From the NCBI GenBank assembly GCA_031273485.1, contig JAISRS010000269.1:1-7636 (forward strand): a stretch of 7,636 nt of DNA, given 5' to 3'. A program made the translations under genes and the position numbers. Under the pieces are notes generated by a model. That model saw only the letters and a program-made list of their open reading frames with translations. It was not told the DNA's origin and made no database searches. Each line of letters starts with the position of its first letter. The stretch's first letter is position 1. The stretch is from Prevotellaceae bacterium (GTDB taxonomy: Bacteria; Bacteroidota; Bacteroidia; Bacteroidales; UBA932). Below, piece by piece: positions 1 through 6,700 of the stretch.

Positions 1-966
1 GTGACGCTGGGTTCGCCCGAAACACTGATCGAATTTGATGAAACGCATCCGGTTTGGCTTACGCTAAAGGATTCAACAGTATTTATTATTCAGGTTCAGA
101 CGGAGTTTAACATGCTGGCATTCGATTTGAACACAAAGGAAGTGCAGTATTTCGCTCATACAGGCAATGGACCGGAGGAGATTATCGGTCCTCCCGAATT
201 TATTAAACCGCACACCGCCGATCTCCTTGTGAGGGATGCATCCATAAATGGAATCATAAAAAGAGTGACGGAAAAAAACGGAACTTTTAGCGTCGAGAAG
301 GTTGAATATCCCGAAAAGCTACAACAATATTTCGGCGTAGAGCTTAACTTCTCCGATAATTTTATTGTAGCAGACAATCTCATCAATAGAGATAAGGGAA
401 TATTTGATGTTTATGATAAAAATACCGACTCGCTGATATCCATCGACTACTATCCGAAAATGTACACGGACCGTGATTTTGATCCTCGCGTTCAATTCCT
501 CTATGCGCCTTCTTTGGGGTTGAACGAGAAACGTAACAGAATTATTGCGGGAATGTATCATTTCGACATGTTTCATGTGTATGACCTGAGTGGGAAAAGA
601 ATAAACTCATTCCGCTTTTCGGACAATTTTTTGCCCGACATCAGTGCGGATGACTGGCAAGGGAGTGTGGGCGGTTTTATACCTCACACGTTCCCAACCG
701 AAAATTATTGTTATTTTGAGCGAATGACAAGAAAAAGATCGCAGTCCGAAAATGACGAAACAACACAAAAAATGGTTCTTCAGGTAACCTGGGATGGAGA
801 GTTAGTAAGGGCATATAAGTTTCAGGACAATGGTGAAGAATTTTATGGAGGATTTTATATTGATGAAAAAAATAACAGGATGTATGCTATACGAAACTAT
901 GTCAATAAAAAAGACGAAGAGATGTTTGCGCTTGTAACATACGATTTAATCCCGCCAACAAATTAA
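1..966 (+). CDS. Six-bladed beta-propeller lipoprotein, BF3164/TolB-like; 5'-truncated by the window edge (upstream tandem copy)
   Basis: The 321 visible residues align without a break to the next gene from that protein's Val32 onward, so the GTG at position 1 is most likely an internal valine codon. The signal peptide and lipobox should lie just outside the window, giving a full length near 352 residues. The sequence has the hydrophobic-strand/Asp-Gly rhythm of a propeller and the GNGPEEI motif (about residues 56-62), a variant of the GxGPxE motif seen in Bacteroidetes propeller lipoproteins. It carries a small insertion (SIN after Asp-Ala) relative to its neighbour. The stop TAA is at 964-966, and 34 bp of AT-rich DNA without a promoter match separates it from the next gene, so co-transcription is likely. 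The family has no established biochemical role that I can name; an envelope or surface location is inferred from the paralogue. Confidence 0.75.
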   Translation: MTLGSPETLIEFDETHPVWLTLKDSTVFIIQVQTEFNMLAFDLNTKEVQYFAHTGNGPEEIIGPPEFIKPHTADLLVRDASINGIIKRVTEKNGTFSVEKVEYPEKLQQYFGVELNFSDNFIVADNLINRDKGIFDVYDKNTDSLISIDYYPKMYTDRDFDPRVQFLYAPSLGLNEKRNRIIAGMYHFDMFHVYDLSGKRINSFRFSDNFLPDISADDWQGSVGGFIPHTFPTENYCYFERMTRKRSQSENDETTQKMVLQVTWDGELVRAYKFQDNGEEFYGGFYIDEKNNRMYAIRNYVNKKDEEMFALVTYDLIPPTN

Positions 967-1000
967 AAATGGTTTTACAATTTTAAAATTTATAATAAAA

Positions 1001-2035
1001 ATGAAACAATTAATTAGTTTATCATTAGCAGTTTTTATGCTTTTTTCCTGTAAAGAAAATGCACCATATTCATTTATTGATTTATCGAACACTGTGACGC
1101 TGGGTTCGCCCGAAACACTGATCGAATTTGATGAAACGCATCCGGTTTGGCTTACGCTAAAGGATTCAACAGTATTTATTATTCAGGTTCAGACGGACTA
1201 TTGCATGCTGGCGTTCAATCTTAAAACGAAAGAAGTGCAGTATTTCGGTCATAAAGGCAGTGGACCGGAGGAGTTTGTCGGTCATCCCCAATTTATTAAA
1301 CCGCAAACCGGCGATCTCCTTGTGCAGGATGCAAATGGAATCATAAAAAGAGTGACGGAAAAAAACGGAACTTTTAGCGTCGAGAAGGTTGAATATAAAT
1401 ATCCCAAAAAACTGCAACAGGATTTCAGCGCAGGTATTAACTTCTCCGATAATTTTATTGTAGCAAACTATGTCAATGGAGAGAAAATGTTTTATATCTA
1501 TGATAAAAACATCGATTCGCTGATATACGCCGATTTTTATCCCAAAATGAATCTCGAATCTTCGACACATCCGTTCATCAATTCAATCTATGCGCCTTCT
1601 CTGGGGTTGAACGAAAAACGTAACAGAATTATTGCGGGAATGTATTATTTCGACATGTTTCATGTGTATGACCTGAGTGGGAAAAGAATAAACTCATTCC
1701 GCTTTTCGGACAATTTTTTGCCCGACCTCAATGCGGATGACTGGCAAGGGAGTGTGGGCGGTTTTATACCTCACACGTTCCCAACCGAAAATTATTGTTA
1801 TCTTAAGCGAATAACAAAAATATCGCAGTCCGAAAATAACGAAAAAACACAAATGATTCTTCAGGTAAACTGGGATGGAGAGCTAATAAGGGCATATAAG
1901 TTACAGGACGATATCGCAGGATTTTATATTGATGAAAAAAATAACAAAATGTATGCTATACGAAACTATGTCAATAAAAAAGACGAAGAGATGTTTGCGC
2001 TTGTAACATACGATTTAATCCCGCCGACAAATTGA
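1001..2035 (+). CDS. Six-bladed beta-propeller lipoprotein, BF3164/TolB-like (downstream tandem copy, complete)
   Basis: The 344-residue protein begins with a lipoprotein signal peptide: a Lys at position 3, a hydrophobic stretch (residues 4-15) and lipobox LFSC with Cys17 as the lipidated residue. Lys-Glu-Asn follow the cysteine, which partly resembles the Bacteroidetes surface-lipoprotein export signal (Lys then acidic residues), so a surface location is possible but unproven. The body is a propeller-type beta protein with GSGPEEF near residues 87-93 and a C-terminal run (WDGELIRAYK, then IDEKNNKMYAI) typical of last blades in the BF3164/TolB-like group. No ATG fits better than 1001; the leader is A/T-rich without a Shine-Dalgarno, as usual in this phylum. 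It is a tandem duplicate of the gene before it, with blocks of complete nucleotide identity. Ligand and function are unknown. A related six-bladed family (DUF5128-type) is the main alternative. Confidence 0.8.
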   Translation: MKQLISLSLAVFMLFSCKENAPYSFIDLSNTVTLGSPETLIEFDETHPVWLTLKDSTVFIIQVQTDYCMLAFNLKTKEVQYFGHKGSGPEEFVGHPQFIKPQTGDLLVQDANGIIKRVTEKNGTFSVEKVEYKYPKKLQQDFSAGINFSDNFIVANYVNGEKMFYIYDKNIDSLIYADFYPKMNLESSTHPFINSIYAPSLGLNEKRNRIIAGMYYFDMFHVYDLSGKRINSFRFSDNFLPDLNADDWQGSVGGFIPHTFPTENYCYLKRITKISQSENNEKTQMILQVNWDGELIRAYKLQDDIAGFYIDEKNNKMYAIRNYVNKKDEEMFALVTYDLIPPTN

Positions 2036-2072
2036 AAAGGGTTGTGAAATGAAGTCAGTATTTGGAAACTAC

Positions 2073-2107
2073 TCCCCCTAACAGGGTTTAAAACCTTGTT
2101 AGGGGGA
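2073..2107 (+). terminator. Strong hairpin after the propeller genes, possible transcription terminator
   Basis: Two 17-nt arms (TCCCCCTAACAGGGTTT and its near-perfect complement, one G-T pair) flank a single A, 37 bp after the stop of the second propeller gene. The stem is strong and well placed for termination or mRNA 3'-end protection. It is not followed by a clear T run (ATACCTGTTT follows), so a classical intrinsic terminator is not proven; it could instead be a repeated palindrome. Confidence 0.45.
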
Positions 2108-2113
2108 TACCTG

Positions 2114-2170
2114 TTTAAGGTCTATAAGGTCTTTAAAGACCTTATAGACCTTAAAGTCTTTAAAGACCTC
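2114..2170. repeat. 42-bp perfect palindrome with an adjacent second copy of its core
   Basis: Positions 2114-2155 are a perfect palindrome with 21-bp arms and no spacer, centred on TTTAAA at 2134/2135. Its 12-bp core GTCTTTAAAGAC (2129-2140) occurs again at 2156-2167, so the region is built from short AAGGTCT/AGACCTT modules and can fold in several ways. It may act as a bidirectional terminator or be an interspersed palindromic repeat. The sequence alone does not decide. Confidence 0.85.
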
Positions 2171-2186
2171 TAAAAGCAATCAGAGC

Positions 2187-2277
2187 GCGCAACGTCTGCG
2201 CCACAGTCCCCTCTTGGGGCATAGCCGTCAGGCTAAGAACTATAACACTCTGTGACTAAGCAGTAATTACCGCAGGC
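2187..2277 (+). ncRNA. Candidate structured RNA (nested helices), family not established
   Basis: A nested fold can be drawn by hand. The outer helix GTCTGCG (2194-2200) pairs with CGCAGGC (2271-2277) with one G-U pair. The inner helix CACAG (2202-2206) pairs with CTGTG (2250-2254). Inside it are two consecutive hairpins: CCCC-TCTT-GGGG (2208-2219) and TAGCC-GTCA-GGCTA (2222-2235). A GCGC/GCGC hairpin (2187-2201) competes with the outer helix. There is no open reading frame. The plus strand is chosen only because G-U pairing favours it. It faintly recalls the HEARO/IscB omega-RNA scaffold, but that is an unverified memory and no IscB gene is present. A repeated palindromic element without RNA function is the main alternative. 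Confidence 0.35.
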
Positions 2278-2313
2278 ACTACTTCTTCCTTTTGGGGGCG
2301 GGGGGCTTTAACC

Positions 2314-2338
2314 GCAGGTGGAGCGAAGCGCAACCTGC
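2314..2338. repeat. GC-rich hairpin GCAGGT...ACCTGC
   Basis: GCAGGT (2314-2319) and ACCTGC (2333-2338) pair, with an inner GCG-AAG-CGC stem (2323-2331), just after the G-rich run. It could be the 3' part of the structured RNA proposed upstream or a separate REP-like palindrome. Confidence 0.5.
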
Positions 2339-2386
2339 AAGACAAGTGTAACTGCTCTCTCCCTGCTGTTTGCAGGATTTAAAATT

Positions 2387-2530
2387 TCCTGACGCTTGGA
2401 GCTACTACCTCCTGATGCTTGGAGCTACTACTCCCTGATGCTTGGAGCTACTACCTCCTTATGCTTGGAGCTACTACTCCCTGATGCTTGGAGCTACTAC
2501 TCCCTGATGCTTGGAGCTACTACTCCAAGC
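2387..2530. repeat. Six tandem 23-bp repeats ending in an inverted partial copy
   Basis: Units start at 2387, 2410, 2433, 2456, 2479 and 2502, with consensus YCCTGATGCTTGGAGCTACT followed by ACY. Differences are few: C for T at the seventh base of unit 1, T for G in unit 4, and a T/C alternation at the junctions. Unit length is not a multiple of three, and no frame is open, so this is a non-coding minisatellite. After unit 6 the sequence turns into CTCCAAGC (2523-2530), the complement of GCTTGGAG inside the unit (2509-2516), giving an 8-bp stem with loop CTACTA. Confidence 0.95.
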
Positions 2531-2568
2531 GCATAGAAATTATGGCAACGGATTGTTTGTGACTTTAA

Positions 2569-2617
2569 CCTTCCAATAAACAGAAGGTCAAGATTCCGAT
2601 AAACAGAAACTTGACCT
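2569..2617 (-). terminator. Repeat/hairpin downstream of the HU-like gene, possible terminator
   Basis: AGGTCAAG (2585-2592) and CTTGACCT (2610-2617) form an 8-bp stem with a 17-nt loop. On the minus strand it starts 31 nt after the stop of the HU-like/DUF4469 gene and is followed by the T-rich TCTGTTTATT. A direct repeat TTCCrATAAACAGAA (2571-2585 and 2594-2608) is interleaved, and ACCTT/AAGGT (2569-2573, 2584-2588) gives an alternative stem. Terminator function is an inference from position. Confidence 0.35.
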
Positions 2618-2648
2618 CCACATCATCGAAATAATCACTCATTATTTA

Positions 2649-3362
2649 TCATTCTACAGTTAACACTTTGTGGAATGTAGATTCATGAGATGTTTTTGTT
2701 GGAGTTGAACCGCCCGAATAGCAGGTTTTCAGTTCAATTTTGTACTCTCCAGCCGTCAGCGCCGGTATCACAACAATCACCTCTGAGGCTCTGTTTGTTA
2801 CTATATCCGACGTTTCGACTTGTGTACGCGTTCCATCATTCTGGTTAATAAACCAGATACCTGTAATCGCCTCATCTCCGACAACCTTAATCTTTTCTCC
2901 AAAGATTTTAAGGTTGCGACCAGGTGTAAGCAGATTGTCCACACTTTTGGATTTTACATCCATTACAGAGAAAATTGTAGTGTAGTGAATGCCTCCGGGT
3001 ACTTTTTTTGTCTTTATGTTTTTTTCGGAGGCTCGAAGAGCAACGCCCGGACGGAGGTTGATTCGAGTACGGTGACGTTTGGGGTCATAACTGTCGTTTA
3101 CGCCTTTAAACACTCCCTGAATGCTTGGGTATGTGTCGAATAGTTCGAGAGTTACGGCGTCTCCTTCATCTGAGATTACGGTAACCACTTTTTTTAGCCC
3201 TGATAATACGCTAACGACATCAGAGTTAGTAAGTCCGGCTCCTATATCCAGTATCTTGTCTATTACCTCGTCCTGCGAATATGTTCGCACGTTTACGACC
3301 TGTGCCTTTTTGTCATCAGGGTCTTCGGAAAGGGGGTTGTCCCCTAATGTGTATTCTAACAT
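2649..3362 (-). CDS. HU-like DNA-binding domain protein with C-terminal DUF4469 (Ig-like) domain
   Basis: The 237-residue protein has the two-part architecture common in Bacteroidales: an N-terminal HU/IHF-like DNA-binding domain (about residues 1-122) and a C-terminal DUF4469 domain with an Ig-like fold (about 130-237). Family hallmarks visible here are the start MLEY, the AQVVNVRTY stretch (20-28), the helix pair with GLTNSDVVSVL (43-53), the LFDTYPSIQGVF strand (74-85), the basic DPKRHRTRINL segment (93-103), and LTPGRNLKIFG (145-155) opening the second domain. Length is normal for the family. The ATG at 3362 is supported by a promoter match 40 nt upstream and by the conserved start. These proteins usually occur in several copies per genome and are thought to act as nucleoid-associated proteins; the exact role is unknown. 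The gene is divergent from the cytochrome gene and appears to be a single-gene unit. Confidence 0.88.
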   Translation of the reverse strand: MLEYTLGDNPLSEDPDDKKAQVVNVRTYSQDEVIDKILDIGAGLTNSDVVSVLSGLKKVVTVISDEGDAVTLELFDTYPSIQGVFKGVNDSYDPKRHRTRINLRPGVALRASEKNIKTKKVPGGIHYTTIFSVMDVKSKSVDNLLTPGRNLKIFGEKIKVVGDEAITGIWFINQNDGTRTQVETSDIVTNRASEVIVVIPALTAGEYKIELKTCYSGGSTPTKTSHESTFHKVLTVE

Positions 3363-3401
3363 CTTTAAAAAATATTTAATTAATAGTTATAATGTCGGGC
3401 G

Positions 3402-3432
3402 CAAAGTTAAACAGGATTTTTCATATAGCAAA
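3402..3432 (-). promoter_or_regulatory. Bacteroidetes-type promoter of the HU-like/DUF4469 gene
   Basis: Read on the minus strand, TTTG (3432-3429) is followed after exactly 19 nt by TAACTTTG (3409-3402), matching the -33 TTTG / -7 TAnnTTTG consensus of the primary Bacteroidetes sigma factor. Transcription should start near 3395-3398, giving a leader of about 35 nt that is very A/T-rich and lacks a Shine-Dalgarno. Confidence 0.75.
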
Positions 3433-3450
3433 ATATCCTGCAAAAAACTG

Positions 3451-3596
3451 AATCTTTTTTTGAGGCGCTGATGGAGGGACGTAATGCATTGCGTCTCTAC
3501 ATTCTTCGTTCGGCGTAGCGACAGCCCGAAGGGCTATCGCTACGCCGAACAGAGGGAAAGTCGTCATCTCCATCCACAGCGCCTCAAAATAAGATT
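3451..3596. repeat. 146-bp MITE-like inverted-repeat element with two internal palindromes
   Basis: The ends are inverted repeats: 3451-3470 (AATCTT, T, TTTTGAGGCGCTG) pairs with 3577-3596 with one mismatch, and ATGGAG (3471-3476) extends the pairing to CTCCAT (3568-3573) after a 3-nt bulge. Inside are a palindrome centred on ATGCAT (3475-3498, two G-T pairs) and a hairpin at 3508-3550 with 14-bp arms GTTCGGCGTAGCGA/complement, a C-A mismatch, AGCCC/GGGCT and loop GAA. There is no transposase and no convincing coding sequence. It sits exactly between the -33 boxes of two divergent promoters. A MITE-like or interspersed palindromic repeat fits best; a regulatory cruciform is possible. Confidence 0.75.
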
Positions 3597-3612
3597 TCGT
3601 CCTGATGATAAA

Positions 3613-3643
3613 TTTGGAGATATAAAAAATAGTTGTACATTTG
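3613..3643 (+). promoter_or_regulatory. Bacteroidetes-type promoter of the HzsA-related cytochrome gene
   Basis: TTTG (3613-3616), a 19-nt spacer and TACATTTG (3636-3643) match the -33/-7 consensus exactly. Transcription should start near 3650, leaving a leader of about 120 nt before the ATG at 3772, longer than that of the divergent gene. Confidence 0.72.
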
Positions 3644-3728
3644 CACCGGAATTATTATGTGGACAGTCACAGATATATCCGTAGGATTATAAATATGAAA
3701 TAATAGTAAATTTAATATAAAGCGCTAA

Positions 3729-3762
3729 TGAGGCGATGCCTCAAAAGAGCGGTAATTAACCG
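3729..3762 (+). promoter_or_regulatory. Two small hairpins in the 5' leader of the cytochrome gene
   Basis: TGAGGC-GAT-GCCTCA (3729-3743) is a 6-bp stem with a 3-nt loop, and CGGT-AATTA-ACCG (3750-3762) follows, ending 9 nt before the start codon. The first reuses the terminal TGAGGCG and GCCTCAAAA sequences of the 146-bp element upstream. A role in translation control is possible but only inferred. The start itself has an A-rich leader (GAAAAAGAAG, 3762-3771) and no Shine-Dalgarno. Confidence 0.45.
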
Positions 3763-3771
3763 AAAAAGAAG

Positions 3772-6700
3772 ATGAAAATAAAAGTACAATCTATCAGTAA
3801 AAGTGCGTTAAGCGCTATGTTGTTGGTTTTTGTTGTCTGTGTTTGTTGCACGGATAACGGATTAACCTATTTTAGTCGATACAGAACTATTGACTTAAAG
3901 ACACATTCTGCGGCGAGCGTCGGAGGTTCCGAATCGGACGAACAGGCAGCGGAAAACAACGCCCTTATCGGACGATGGTCGTTTGACCTTGCGTCCAATG
4001 CGGGACGAAATGTTGCGTCGAACAAATATCACGCAAGTGTGCAGAAAAACATCAGGATAGTTCCTGGCGTCTTTGGCAACGCAGCCGAACTCTCGTCCAA
4101 AGGAACTAAAATCGAAATCAGCGCCGACGTTCTTCCCGCAGGATTGCGGGAATTTACCTTTTCGGCATGGCTTGCGCCGAAAACCTTAACAGCCTCCTCG
4201 ACCATTATCCGTAAGGAAGATGTGGGCAGCCACGGCGACAACCGCTTGCTGTTTGCGTTTCAGAACGACGGTCGATTCCTGTCGCTTGGAATTAATTGCG
4301 GCGGTAACTATGCCGAATGTGACGCCGTTGTGTCGCCCAAAGAACTTTGCGACGGCAAATGGCATTTCGCCGCAGGAACCTTCGACGGAAAAACAATGCA
4401 CGTCTATTTGGACGGCAAAGAAATAGGCTCAATGGAACGTCAGGCGCCGCTTAGCACCATCCACGATTTTTCGCCGATTGCAACTTGGCGCGATAATATT
4501 GCAAGTTCCGACTACAAAACGCTTGAAGATGCGGTTGTGCATGATGTGCCGATGTTTATAGGCTCGCATGGCGGTTCAAAAGACCTGTATAACGGCAGAA
4601 TTGATGATGTTCGCTTTTATTCCGAAGCGCTTGACGGCAAACATATCTCGGCGCTTTATGCCGAAGGACGCCAACCCTCCTCAGCCGTTTTGAACAAAGC
4701 GCAGGAAACAGCAAAGGCATTATATAAAAAAGGAGATACGTTCCTCGAAACACTCGTAACCACCGACAAAAATCTGATGCAAAGCGCCTCGCCCAGCGCA
4801 ACGGACGAACTCGCCGCCGTGGAACTGCAACGCCTCATCCGCAACGATTATCCCGAAGAAACCAACGCATATATTGCCAAATGGGAAAAAAGCCCTGTAA
4901 ACAACATGCTGTTGGAAGAAAAAGAACGTCGCAGTCATGCGGAAAAACTCGCTCCGGCGGCATTTGAATACCTTCCGCTCACCGACATGCAATGGAGTGT
5001 CCTCCCCAAAGCCGACCGCGCAAAATGGGAAGGCATCAAAAAGATTCAATCCCAATTTACCTCCAACACCGGCAATTGGGTTGCAAATATGGATAAAAAC
5101 CTGCTCGGCGCAGCTATCTACGAAATGGAAACCGTTGTTGAAGAACGCCCCAGAAAGAACGAAGGCGTGGCGCCTTACGTGCAGCCGAAAACGCCGCCAA
5201 CCGTCAATCGCACCGCCGAAGAAGCAAGGAAAGTTATGGAAGCCGACTGGCTCTTTCAGTGCGACAATCAGCCTGTTGTGGGCAGATCGTTGCAGGAAAT
5301 AGGATGGGCGCGCAAATTACTCACGCGTCTCGCACTCGACGACAATAGCTCCAAGACCTACAGCGCCAAACTCAACGAACTCGAAACACAGGCAAAATCA
5401 AAGACTTCGGACAGCGAAGACCCTGAATTGTATTTTGCGGTGCGTACACTGAAACGGGAAATCATGTTCCGCAATCCGGTCATTGACTTTGAATCCATTA
5501 TGTATATCGACAATCCGAATCCCAACGGAAGCGAATGGCCTCACGAAACACGTCACCGACTCGGCTATATGGCAGTCCCCGGCGGCAGGTTAATCGTGCA
5601 AAAAGGACTGTCTCCCGAAGGGAAAATGACGCAACTCATGCCGCAGGAACCCCTGCACGGCACCTTCTGGCGTCCCGACTTGTCGTTTGACGGCAAACGG
5701 ATACTGTTCTCGTTTAAACCGCACAACGAAAAAACATTCCATATCTACGAAATAGGCGTCGATGGCAGCGGATTGCGCCAACTTACCGGCGGCATTTTCG
5801 ATGACTTCGACCCCATATATCTGCCCGACGGCAAAAATATCATGTTCCTCACCACGCGCGGACATATTTACGTCCGCTGTATGCCGCCCACCAACGCCTT
5901 TGTTATGGCGCGGATGCCGCTTGATACCAAACCGGGCGACAAAAATCTGTATATCCTTTCCCGTAGCGGCGAACCGGAATACACTCCATCCGTAATGAAC
6001 GACGGACGTGTGATTTATACCCGCTGGGAATACACCGACAAACCTCTCTGGCGCGCTCAAAGTCTGTGGACTATGCGGCAAAACGGTACGCAGGTGCAAA
6101 CCTTCTGGGGCAACCAGTCGGTGTGGCCCGACCTGCTCAAAGACGCCCGCCAAATACCGGGCAGCGAACGGGTGATGTTCACCGGAAGCGCCCATCACGA
6201 CTGGTTTTCGGGCAGCATAGGAATCATCACACCCTCGCAGGGATTTAATTTCCCCAACGGTTTAACAAAAGTTACGCAAGACCTTGAATGGCCCGAATGT
6301 GGCAAAGCTCCGCTCGATCCTAAGGAAAGTCCGGATTATCACCCTTCGGGGAAATATAAAGGATATTATTCTCCGTACCCCTTGAGCGAAAAGGATTTCA
6401 TCGTCTCCGCCAAACTGCCGAACGGTAAATTTGTGCTTCTGCTGATGGATACCGACGGCAATCGCGAAATCATCAACGAAGGCGCTCATAACATCTGGGA
6501 TGCTATCCCGATTCGCAAACGCCCCGTGCCTCCCGTACATCCCGATCTGGTTGATTGGCCCTCGTGGGAGGAACGCGATAACCCAACTCCGGGAATGCTA
6601 TACAGCAACAACGTCTATGAAGGCGCTCCGCAGGAATTGAAGGACAAAGCCAAATACCTCCGCATCTGGTCAATTGAACATAAAACATACACCTACTGGT

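Larger units (their letters stand above)
1..2035 (+). repeat. Tandem gene duplication, period 1093 bp at the 5' end
   Basis: Positions 1-104 are identical to 1094-1197. After that, near-identical blocks (for example the stretch encoding VYDLSGKRINSFRF and the last 60 or so codons) alternate with diverged blocks that carry small in-frame insertions and deletions, such as those around 225-250 and 400-500 of the first copy. The pattern is mosaic rather than evenly diverged. Confidence 0.95.
2036..2648. other. 613-bp non-coding interval between convergent genes, dense in repeats and hairpins
   Basis: I see no credible coding region on either strand. In order it holds a G/C-capped hairpin, a 42-bp perfect palindrome, a candidate structured RNA, a G-rich run (five G, C, six G at 2294-2305), a GCAGGT/ACCTGC hairpin, a CCTGC-TGTTT-GCAGG hairpin at 2362-2376 (its 3' arm can also pair with CCTGCAA at 2334-2340), six 23-bp tandem repeats, and a short repeat/hairpin near the end of the minus-strand gene. 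Genes on both sides are transcribed toward it, so terminators are expected here. Confidence 0.85.

Noticed and set aside
1..3. GTG at the first base as a true start codon
   Set aside because: It aligns to Val32 of the downstream copy inside mature protein sequence; the gene runs off the window edge.
2294..2306. G-quadruplex
   Set aside because: Only two G runs are present (five and six G), fewer than the four usually needed unless the runs are split.
2387..2524. CRISPR array
   Set aside because: The 23-bp units are contiguous with no spacers and there are no cas genes.
2740..3471. Plus-strand reading frames over the HU-like gene
   Set aside because: Shadows of a minus-strand gene with a recognised two-domain architecture and its own promoter.
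3484..3684. Small plus-strand gene of 66 codons
   Set aside because: It reads through the arms of a palindromic element and across the cytochrome promoter, with no plausible domain.
5590..6198. 202-codon minus-strand gene
   Set aside because: Antisense to the propeller of the cytochrome gene, which has clear domains; no recognisable motif or promoter.
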